A stretch of DNA of 5,481 nt, taken from assembly GCA_018830205.1 (NCBI GenBank), contig JAHJSX010000172.1, positions 1-5,481 on the forward strand, read 5' to 3'. Position 1 is the stretch's first letter; each line of letters begins with the position of its first letter. This DNA is from an archaeon. GTDB lineage: Archaea > Hydrothermarchaeota > Hydrothermarchaeia > Hydrothermarchaeales > Hydrothermarchaeaceae. The translations under genes and the position numbers were made by a program. The notes beneath the pieces are model-generated. The model saw only the letters and a list, made by a program, of their open reading frames with translations, was not told the DNA's origin and made no database searches. Positions 1 through 3,667 of the stretch are shown here, piece after piece.

Positions 1-315
1 GGAACAATGGAGGAGCTAATAATGCTCCCTGGAGTAGCGAGGAAGACGGCCAACATCGTTTTATCGGGCGGTTTTGGTATAACCTGTGGCATTGCGGTAG
101 ATACGCACGTAAAACGGCTCTCAGAGCGGCTGGGACTAACAAAAAACACAGACCCCGTAAAGATTGAGAATGATTTGATGAATTTGGTACCAAAAGAACA
201 TTGGTTCCACATTTCCAACCTTCTAATCTGGCATGGCCGGAGGGTTTGCGCTGCAAGGAAACCCCTGCACGATAAGTGCGTTCTCTACCACCTCTGCCCA
301 TCAAAGGAACTCTAA
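1..315 (+). CDS. nth: Endonuclease III family DNA glycosylase/AP lyase, 3' part only
   Basis: The protein removes oxidised pyrimidines from DNA and nicks the abasic site in base excision repair. The reading frame is open to base 1, so the N-terminal half lies outside the window; 104 residues remain. Visible are the helix-hairpin-helix LPGVARKTA (residues 9-17) with the expected catalytic Lys at 15, and VDTHV (33-37) with the catalytic Asp at 34. E. coli Nth has one residue fewer between these two. The C-terminus has the iron-sulfur loop, but its spacing is C83-X6-H90-X2-C93-X5-C99: the second of the four usual cysteines is His (codon CAC at 268-270). Family assignment is secure. Whether it still holds a 4Fe-4S cluster is open. 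The stop is one base from the stop of the opposing phosphoesterase gene, leaving no room for a terminator between them. Confidence 0.93.
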   Translation, partial: GTMEELIMLPGVARKTANIVLSGGFGITCGIAVDTHVKRLSERLGLTKNTDPVKIENDLMNLVPKEHWFHISNLLIWHGRRVCAARKPLHDKCVLYHLCPSKEL

Positions 316-316
316 C

Positions 317-763
317 TCAATCTGCCTTGAAAAAGAGCCATCCGTTATCCCCGGCCTTTTGGAATTTCAAAAGTACATATTTTCCGCTTAACTTTCTTCC
401 TTTAAGCACGAACACGATTTTTTTATCCTCTCTTTCCTCAAGCTCAAAAGTGCCGCTGTCGTAGATTTCGACTGTTCCTCCCCCGTACTGGCCCTTTGGT
501 ATGGTGCCCTCGAAGGTTGCATAAGTTAGCGGGTGGTCCTCTGTCATAATAGCAAGACGCTTCACTCCGGTCTTTGTTGGAGGCTCTTTTGGGACGGCCC
601 AGCTTTTAAGCACTCCGTCAAAGCTCAACCTTAAATCGTAGTGAAGGCTGCTTGCGTCGTGCTTTTGTACAACAAAAAGGGCCTCATCTCCACTTCCCAC
701 TCCCCCTGCCGGTTCAGAGGTCTTTTCGAAGTCCCTTATTTTTTTGTACTTTTCGAGACCCAT
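317..763 (-). CDS. Stand-alone LigD-type DNA 3'-phosphoesterase
   Basis: This 148-residue protein matches the 3'-phosphoesterase domain of bacterial DNA ligase D, a Mn-dependent enzyme that trims 3'-phosphates and 3'-ribonucleotides at DNA ends before sealing. All six active-site residues known from Pseudomonas LigD (His42, His48, Asp50, Arg52, His84, Tyr88) are present, here His35, His41, Asp43, Arg45, His77 and Tyr81, with identical spacing. They sit in QKHDASSLHYDLRL, TEDHPLTYATFEG and the following IPKGQYGGG segment. No ligase or polymerase domain is fused and the ORF ends naturally, so it is a free-standing enzyme, a form known in some archaea. I chose ATG 763 because AAGTGA lies 5 nt upstream. 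A GTG at 772 would add three residues (MKK) but has no ribosome site. Expression is probably driven from the palindromic TATA box at 798-807, giving a leader of roughly 10-15 nt. Confidence 0.93.
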   Translation of the reverse strand: MGLEKYKKIRDFEKTSEPAGGVGSGDEALFVVQKHDASSLHYDLRLSFDGVLKSWAVPKEPPTKTGVKRLAIMTEDHPLTYATFEGTIPKGQYGGGTVEIYDSGTFELEEREDKKIVFVLKGRKLSGKYVLLKFQKAGDNGWLFFKAD

Positions 764-797
764 TTTCTTCACTTACTTACAATATACATCAAAAAAA

Positions 798-807
798 TAT
801 TTAAATA
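798..807. promoter_or_regulatory. Palindromic TATA box of a divergent promoter
   Basis: TATTTAAATA is its own reverse complement and contains the archaeal consensus TTTAAATA on both strands. An A-run (791-797) precedes it on the plus strand, as expected of a BRE. A start about 25 bp away would fall near 828 on the plus strand, ahead of the SSB ribosome site, and near 777 on the minus strand, just ahead of the phosphoesterase start. It is the only strong TATA candidate for either gene in the 92-bp divergent spacer. The start-site positions are inferred, not seen. Confidence 0.65.
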
Positions 808-843
808 CCATCACTGTAATTTTAAGCTCTAGAACAAAAGAAA

Positions 844-852
844 GGAAGTGAT
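844..852 (+). promoter_or_regulatory. Ribosome binding site that fixes a TTG start
   Basis: GGAAGTGAT matches the archaeal anti-Shine-Dalgarno complement GGAGGTGAT at eight of nine bases. Its GGAAG core lies 7 nt before TTG 856. There is no in-frame ATG nearby, so this site is the main argument for the TTG start. The same nine-base string precedes the lysine-rich gene at 1578-1586 on the other strand. Confidence 0.75.
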
Positions 853-855
853 ACA

Positions 856-1146
856 TTGAACATAACAGATTTACAAGTTGGACAGGGAAAAGTGAACATT
901 GAAGTCGAAGTTATAGACTTATCAGAGCCAAGAACCTTCTCGAAGTTTGGAAGGGATGGCCGGGTTGCAACCGCAAGGGTAAAGGATGAGACAGGCGAAG
1001 AGATTGACCTGACGCTCTGGAACGATACTATAGATGAGGTATCAGTAGGGGACAAGGTAAAGATAGAAAACGGCTACGTATCAGAGTTCCAAGGAAACAT
1101 GCAGCTTACTGCAGGCAAATTCGGCACGATTGCAGTTGTAAAGTAG
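856..1146 (+). CDS. Single OB-fold ssDNA-binding protein (SSB/RPA-like)
   Basis: The 96-residue product is a single OB fold closely resembling the DNA-binding domain of Sulfolobus SSB and human SSB1/NABP2. It would coat single-stranded DNA in replication and repair. Matching landmarks in order are ITDLQVG at 3-9, a VNIEVEV strand at 13-19, ARVKDETGEEIDLTLWND at 40-57, VGDKVKIENGYV at 64-75 and FQGNMQLTAG at 78-87. The three base-stacking aromatics of SsoSSB (W56, W75, F79) correspond to W55, Y74 and F78, each shifted by one residue. The glycine-rich and acidic C-terminal tail of SsoSSB, used for protein contacts, is absent: the protein stops right after the barrel. It is transcribed away from the phosphoesterase gene from a shared promoter. 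An RNA-binding OB protein is a less likely alternative. Confidence 0.85.
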   Translation: MNITDLQVGQGKVNIEVEVIDLSEPRTFSKFGRDGRVATARVKDETGEEIDLTLWNDTIDEVSVGDKVKIENGYVSEFQGNMQLTAGKFGTIAVVK

Positions 1147-1185
1147 TCAATTTGACTACTTATTTTTTCTTTTTTTCATTTTTTT
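1141..1185 (+). terminator. Hairpin plus T-tract terminator of the SSB gene
   Basis: An 8-bp perfect stem (AAGTAGTC with GACTACTT, 1141-1148 and 1154-1161) closes a 5-nt loop. Three T-runs follow at 1163-1168, 1170-1176 and 1180-1185. The TAG stop codon (1144-1146) lies inside the left arm, so a ribosome finishing the gene would open the stem. The layout is that of a bacterial intrinsic terminator. In archaea the T-runs alone may suffice. Confidence 0.7.
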
Positions 1186-1197
1186 AGAATACAAGGG

Positions 1198-1229
1198 AAA
1201 AGAAAATTCAGTTCGCCGAAGGCGAACTG
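1198..1229 (-). terminator. GC-rich triloop hairpin plus T-tract after tRNA-Leu
   Basis: Arms CAGTTCGCC (1209-1217) and GGCGAACTG (1221-1229) pair perfectly over 9 bp around a three-base loop (GAA on plus, TTC on minus). In the direction of tRNA-Leu transcription the stem is followed at once by AATTTTCTTTT. It begins 16 nt past the tRNA 3' end. It could end the tRNA transcript or be a copy of a dispersed repeat; a close relative lies at 1723-1741. Confidence 0.6.
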
Positions 1230-1245
1230 TTTAAGCGGATTGAAG

Positions 1246-1331
1246 TGCGGGGGAAGGGACTTGAACCCTCGCAAGCACTAAGCTAACAGGTCCTAAGCCT
1301 GTCTCCTTTGGCCAAACTCGGACACCCCCGC
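1246..1331 (-). tRNA. tRNA-Leu(UAG)
   Basis: An 86-nt type II tRNA. The acceptor stem is GCGGGGG with CCCCCGC, the discriminator is A, and no CCA is encoded. The D stem is TCC/GGA. The anticodon stem ACAGG/CCTGT holds the loop CTTAGGA with anticodon TAG, which reads CUN leucine codons. The long variable arm can form AGC/GCT around TTAGT. The T arm is GAGGG, TTCAAGT, CCCTT with one G-U pair. There is no intron. A discriminator A with a long variable arm fits leucine and not serine. Confidence 0.95.
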
Positions 1332-1364
1332 ATAACGGGCATACGATGTCTTGCATTGTTTTGA

Positions 1365-1370
1365 ATATAA
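1365..1370 (-). promoter_or_regulatory. TATA box for tRNA-Leu
   Basis: Read on the minus strand the site is TTATAT, centred about 36 bp upstream of the tRNA 5' end. It would place the start about 10 nt ahead of the mature end. It lies between the arms of an 8-bp inverted repeat, ATTGTTTT (1355-1362) and AAAACAAT (1380-1387). Confidence 0.5.
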
Positions 1371-1399
1371 GACTTTTGAAAAACAATACACAAAATACG

Positions 1400-1454
1400 A
1401 AAAAAAGGTCGGAGTTCAGGAGAGGGCATTGATGCTTATTATCTCCTGAATCCG
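1400..1454 (-). terminator. Long stem-loop plus T7, terminator of the lysine-rich gene
   Basis: On the minus strand a stem of 9 plus 4 bp is broken by one unpaired base. The inner arms are 1415-1423 and 1442-1450, the outer arms 1410-1413 and 1451-1454, and the odd base is 1414. The 18-nt loop holds a smaller GCAT/ATGC hairpin (1426-1429, 1432-1435). Downstream of the stem come three bases and then seven T (1400-1406). The stem starts about 26 nt past the stop of the lysine-rich gene, as an intrinsic terminator would. It also separates that gene from the tRNA-Leu promoter. Confidence 0.65.
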
Positions 1455-1480
1455 AAACGAAGTTTAAACTTACAACTATT

Positions 1481-1570
1481 CTACTTCTTTTTTGAGGTTT
1501 TTTTGACAGTTTTCTTAGGTGTTGCCTTTTTTACTGGCTTCTTCTTTGCCACCGGCTTTTTCTTCGCCAT
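1481..1570 (-). CDS. Very small lysine-rich basic protein
   Basis: A 29-residue product starting MAKKKPVAKKKPVKK and ending KKTVKKTSKKK, made almost only of Lys, Pro, Ala, Thr, Val and Ser. It resembles the tails of histone H1-like and other nucleic-acid-binding proteins, so contact with DNA or RNA is the obvious guess, but I recognise no family. The frame is open upstream to 1702, giving 73 residues. I start at ATG 1570 because GGAAGTGAT lies 7 nt before it (1578-1586) and because the added residues come from AT-rich spacer. A terminator-like stem with T7 follows. A good ribosome site, a clean stop and its own terminator argue for a real gene despite the length. A TATA-like CTATTTAAA at 1596-1604 (minus) is too close to leave a leader containing the ribosome site, so the promoter is unresolved. 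Confidence 0.5.
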   Translation of the reverse strand: MAKKKPVAKKKPVKKATPKKTVKKTSKKK

Positions 1571-1577
1571 TTTTTTA

Positions 1578-1586
1578 ATCACTTCC
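1578..1586 (-). promoter_or_regulatory. Ribosome binding site of the lysine-rich gene
   Basis: On the minus strand GGAAGTGAT matches GGAGGTGAT at eight of nine bases and stands 7 nt before ATG 1570. It is identical to the site before the SSB gene. It decides the short start over the longer open frame. Confidence 0.6.
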
Positions 1587-1688
1587 TTAATTTTTTTTAA
1601 ATAGTGAGGGATAAAAACCTTTCTATTATTTCCTTTTTCAAAATAAAAACAATGGTACAGGGAGGGAGACTTCAAACCCACTGCAGCC

Positions 1689-1705
1689 TTTTTGCACCGC
1701 AAAAA
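1689..1705. repeat. Triloop hairpin, loop ACC
   Basis: TTTTTGC and GCAAAAA pair over 7 bp around a 3-nt loop in the spacer between the lysine-rich gene and tRNA-Ser. Its design is like the GAA-loop hairpins nearby, but its sequence is unrelated. Its function is unknown. Confidence 0.45.
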
Positions 1706-1712
1706 CCCCGGG

Positions 1713-1741
1713 AAAAATTATTCAGTTCGCGAAGCGAACTG
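1713..1741 (-). terminator. GC-rich triloop hairpin plus T5, downstream of tRNA-Ser
   Basis: CAGTTCGC (1723-1730) and GCGAACTG (1734-1741) pair over 8 bp around GAA (TTC on the minus strand). Read on the minus strand, AATAATTTTT follows. Flanks and arms repeat the element at 1198-1229: both have GGGAAAA a few bases to the left on plus, then TTCAGTTCGC. It lies 62 nt past the tRNA-Ser 3' end, so it would terminate that transcript with a long trailer. A dispersed repeat is the alternative reading. Confidence 0.5.
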
Positions 1742-1770
1742 CACACAGGGTCAAGACGCGACGAGTACAA

Positions 1771-1781
1771 GGGCGAAGCCC
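1771..1781. repeat. Small GAA-loop hairpin
   Basis: GGGC and GCCC flank GAA, giving a 4-bp stem. It contains the heptamer GCGAAGC, as do the hairpins at 1723-1741 and 1958-1984. It lies in the trailer of tRNA-Ser. It is short enough to be chance on its own and is listed because of its neighbours. Confidence 0.4.
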
Positions 1782-1803
1782 GAAGTAGGAGGAGTGGATT
1801 GTA

Positions 1804-1913
1804 CGCCGGGGGGGAGATTTGAACTCCCGAGAACCAAAAGGTTCACAGGCTCTCTGGTCTCAAACGGTTGAAAAATTCCAGGCCTGCGCCCTACCAGACT
1901 AGACTACCCCGGC
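1804..1913 (-). tRNA. tRNA-Ser(GGA) with a 24-nt intron
   Basis: The precursor is 110 nt and the mature form 86 nt. The acceptor stem is GCCGGGG/CCCCGGC, the discriminator is G as usual for serine, and no CCA is encoded. The D stem is GTCT/GGGC. The anticodon stem is CAGGC (1882-1886) with GCCTG (1846-1850). The spliced loop is CTGGAAA, with anticodon GGA at 1877-1879. The variable arm GAACC-TTTT-GGTTC has a 5-bp stem, and the T arm is GGGAG, TTCAAAT, CTCCC. The intron sits at 37/38, the usual archaeal position. The gene follows rps10 by 121 nt on the same strand. I see no firm TATA box of its own, so co-transcription with the str operon and later processing is possible. Confidence 0.95.
1852..1875 (-). 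other. tRNA intron with bulge-helix-bulge motif
   Basis: The 4-bp central helix is CTGG (positions 32-35 of the tRNA) with CCAG near the intron's 3' end. The bulges are AAT and AGA, three bases each. Cutting after the second base of each bulge, as archaeal EndA does, removes exactly 24 nt and leaves A37 joined to A38. The helix inside the intron is weak (U-A and U-G pairs). Confidence 0.88.
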
Positions 1914-1923
1914 ATTTTCGTTC

Positions 1924-1948
1924 GGTCATAGTCCTACGGACTAAGACC
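1924..1948. repeat. Imperfect hairpin with A-A mismatch, loop TAC
   Basis: GGTC/GACC (4 bp), an A-A mismatch (1928, 1944), then TAGTCC/GGACTA (6 bp) around the loop TAC. It ends ten bases before the 5' end of tRNA-Ser. It has the same architecture as the next hairpin at 1958-1984 but a different sequence. Confidence 0.55.
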
Positions 1949-1957
1949 TCACTTCAA

Positions 1958-1984
1958 ATGCATACTCGCGAAGCGAGTAAGCAT
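1958..1984. repeat. Imperfect hairpin with A-A mismatch, loop GAA
   Basis: ATGC/GCAT (4 bp), an A-A mismatch (1962, 1980), then TACTCGC/GCGAGTA (7 bp) around GAA. The core TCGCGAAGCGA is identical to that at 1727-1737. Between the end of rps10 and tRNA-Ser it could act as a transcript-end or processing hairpin for the str operon on the minus strand. Confidence 0.55.
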
Positions 1985-2009
1985 AAACTAAGCTACTACA
2001 AGAACGAAT

Positions 2010-2015
2010 AAAAAA
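2010..2015 (-). terminator. T6 tract after rps10
   Basis: Six T on the minus strand, about 20 nt beyond the rps10 stop, with TTTAAT and CAAAAC nearby. Archaeal RNA polymerase can stop at such runs without a hairpin. Read-through into the two hairpins and tRNA-Ser is equally possible. Confidence 0.35.
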
Positions 2016-2034
2016 GTTTTGGGAAGGATTAAAC

Positions 2035-2343
2035 CTAGTTTCGAAGCTCGATTTCGATGTGTACTCCGTCTGGAACGTTAACGCGCATTATCTGCCTCAT
2101 TGTGCGCTCGTCGGCCGGAATGTCTATGAGCCTCTTGTGCACTCGCATCTCCCAGCGGTCCCATGTCTCGGTGCCATCTCCTGATGGAGATTTTCTTACA
2201 GGTACTTTGAGCCTTTTGGTGGGCAGTGGTATTGGTCCAGACATATCTACCCCTGTCTTTGATGCAATCGCTTTTACCTGTTCACAGACCCCTTCAAGCT
2301 TGTTATGGTCTATGCCGCTTAGTTTAATCCTTGCCTTTTGCAT
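2035..2343 (-). CDS. rps10: 30S ribosomal protein S10 (uS10)
   Basis: The 102-residue product is full length for archaeal uS10, a small-subunit head protein. Typical stretches are ARIKLSGIDHNKLEGVC (residues 4-20), SGPIPLPTKR, the loop VPVRKSPSGDG and RVHKRLIDI, with the C-terminus on a VHIEIELRN strand. It starts 6 nt after the tuf stop, so it is almost certainly co-transcribed with it and translated by coupling; only a weak AGGA lies before the ATG. The order EF-2, EF-1alpha, S10 is the standard end of the archaeal str operon. The next gene on this strand is tRNA-Ser. Confidence 0.97.
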   Translation of the reverse strand: MQKARIKLSGIDHNKLEGVCEQVKAIASKTGVDMSGPIPLPTKRLKVPVRKSPSGDGTETWDRWEMRVHKRLIDIPADERTMRQIMRVNVPDGVHIEIELRN

Positions 2344-2349
2344 AATTTC

Positions 2350-3636
2350 CTACTTCGCTGGTGTTATGTTGACTACCATTCCGGCAGCAACAGTTGTACC
2401 CATATCTCTAATTGCGAATCTTCCCATCTGTGGTATTTCTTTTACTTTTTCTATTACCATGGGCCTCGTGGGCTCAATCTTTATCACGCCAGCATCTCCT
2501 GTCTTTAAGAATTTTGGCTGTTCTTCTAGGACATTACCTGTCTTTGGGTCAAGCTTGCTGATTAGCTCCACAATCTTGCAGGCAACCTGTGCCGTGTGGC
2601 TGTGGAAGACCGGTGCATATCCTACTGTAAGTGCACTTGGATGCTGCAGGATTACAACCTGCGCTGTGAAATCCTTTGCAACGGTCGGCGGGTTTTTCGT
2701 ATGTCCTACCACATCACCCCTTCTGATGTCATCCTTGCCGACGCCCCTTACATTGAAACCGATGTTGTCGCCTGGTTCGGCCTGTTGGATTGTTTCGTGG
2801 TGCATCTCAATCGTTTTTACTTCTCCGCTAACGCCTGCAGGCTCGAATATGACCTTGTCGCCGATCTTCATTATGCCGGTCTCGACTCTTCCTACTGGGA
2901 CAGTTCCGATTCCGGTAATTGAATATACGTCTTGCACCGGAAGCCTGAGTGGAAGCTTCGTTGGTTTCTCTGGCACCCTTAGCATGTCAATTGCATCTGA
3001 AAGCGTCGGACCGTCCCACCATGGGAGGTTTTCGCTCTTTTTGGCTATATTGTCGCCTTTTAGTCCTGCCATTGGAAGATATATCAAATCGTCTTTCTTG
3101 TACCCGACTACAGCAATAAGCTTTTCAACCTGTGCTTTGGTATCCTCAAATTTCTTCTGGTCCCAGTTAACGGCGTCCATCTTGTTTACGGCTACAATCA
3201 GCTGCCCAATACCAAGAGTTCTTGAGAGAAATACGTGCTCTTTTGTCTGGGGCATAAGTCCGCCCGCATCGTCTTTTTGCGATGCGTCAACTACAAGCAC
3301 TGCCGCGTCGGCCTGGCTTGCGCCTGTTATCATGTTCTTTACGAAGTCCCTGTGACCAGGTGCGTCGATAACAGTGAAGAAGAACTTGTCCGTCTCCATC
3401 TTCTTGTGTGAAATGTCGATGGTCAGACCTCTTTCTCGCTCCTCTTTTAGCATATCCATTACCCATGCGAACTCGAAGGTGGCCTTTCCAATCTTTTCGG
3501 CCTCTTCCTTGAATTGCCTTATGATATGTTCCCCTATAGCGCCTTTTTCAAAAAGGAGCCGTCCAAGCGATGTAGACTTACCATGGTCTACGTGCCCAAT
3601 GAATACCAGATTCAAATGTGGTTTTGCTGCTGCCAT
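2350..3636 (-). CDS. tuf: Translation elongation factor 1-alpha
   Basis: A 428-residue GTPase that brings aminoacyl-tRNA to the ribosome. G1 is GHVDHGKS (14-21), G2 lies in RGLTID (69-74), G3 is DAPGH (91-95) and G4 is NKMD (151-154). Domains II and III follow from about 225 and 325, with landmarks VYSITGIGTVPVGRVETG and LQHPSALTVGYAPVFH. The length is normal for archaea. At G5 the usual P-[IV]-S-[AG] is PMAG (188-191), with Ala for the Ser. Start ATG 3636 has a perfect GGAGGT 8 nt upstream (3645-3650). It lies 51 nt after the EF-2 stop and 6 nt before rps10. Confidence 0.98.
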   Translation of the reverse strand: MAAAKPHLNLVFIGHVDHGKSTSLGRLLFEKGAIGEHIIRQFKEEAEKIGKATFEFAWVMDMLKEERERGLTIDISHKKMETDKFFFTVIDAPGHRDFVKNMITGASQADAAVLVVDASQKDDAGGLMPQTKEHVFLSRTLGIGQLIVAVNKMDAVNWDQKKFEDTKAQVEKLIAVVGYKKDDLIYLPMAGLKGDNIAKKSENLPWWDGPTLSDAIDMLRVPEKPTKLPLRLPVQDVYSITGIGTVPVGRVETGIMKIGDKVIFEPAGVSGEVKTIEMHHETIQQAEPGDNIGFNVRGVGKDDIRRGDVVGHTKNPPTVAKDFTAQVVILQHPSALTVGYAPVFHSHTAQVACKIVELISKLDPKTGNVLEEQPKFLKTGDAGVIKIEPTRPMVIEKVKEIPQMGRFAIRDMGTTVAAGMVVNITPAK

Positions 3637-3644
3637 AATCTTGT

Positions 3645-3650
3645 ACCTCC
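3645..3650 (-). promoter_or_regulatory. Strong ribosome binding site of tuf
   Basis: GGAGGT on the minus strand, 8 nt before ATG 3636, is the best Shine-Dalgarno match in the window, as expected for a highly made protein. It only works on a transcript that begins upstream of it. Confidence 0.8.
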
Positions 3651-3659
3651 ATTATTACC

Positions 3660-3667
3660 TTTATATA
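3660..3667 (-). promoter_or_regulatory. TATA-like box in the fusA-tuf spacer
   Basis: On the minus strand TATATAAA is a good archaeal TATA box centred about 27 bp before the tuf ATG. A start 25 bp downstream would be within a few bases of the ATG and give a nearly leaderless mRNA without the GGAGGT site. It may be a second promoter or only AT-rich spacer. Confidence 0.3.

Noticed and set aside
764..772. GTG 772 as start of the phosphoesterase
   Set aside because: It has no ribosome site and would leave a leader of only about 5 nt from the predicted start. ATG 763 has AAGTGA 5 nt upstream. It cannot be fully excluded.
822..1055. Minus-strand frame of 77 codons opposite the SSB gene
   Set aside because: It is antisense to a clear OB-fold protein, with no motif and no ribosome site.
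1658..1685. tRNA T-arm-like string (GGGAGACTTCAAACCC) that might be a tRNA remnant or attachment site
   Set aside because: The T stem does not pair properly, the loop lacks the TTC core, no acceptor or anticodon arm can be built around it, and there is no integrase nearby.
1571..1702. Longer N-terminus for the lysine-rich gene (73 residues)
   Set aside because: The added residues read from AT-rich spacer. The GGAAGTGAT site sits before the internal ATG and would lie within the coding region.
1604..1822. Plus-strand frame of 72 codons across the tRNA-Ser trailer
   Set aside because: It runs through two hairpins into the tRNA gene, has no ribosome site and has no family features.
1209..1984. 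CRISPR array or integron attC array as an explanation of the repeated palindromes
   Set aside because: Spacing is irregular, repeats differ in sequence, there is no uniform repeat length, and no cas or integrase gene is present in the window.
2057..3355. Long open frame (432 codons) on the plus strand opposite tuf and rps10
   Set aside because: It lies wholly antisense to two certain genes and has no recognisable motif. Such shadows arise from the codon use of the real genes.
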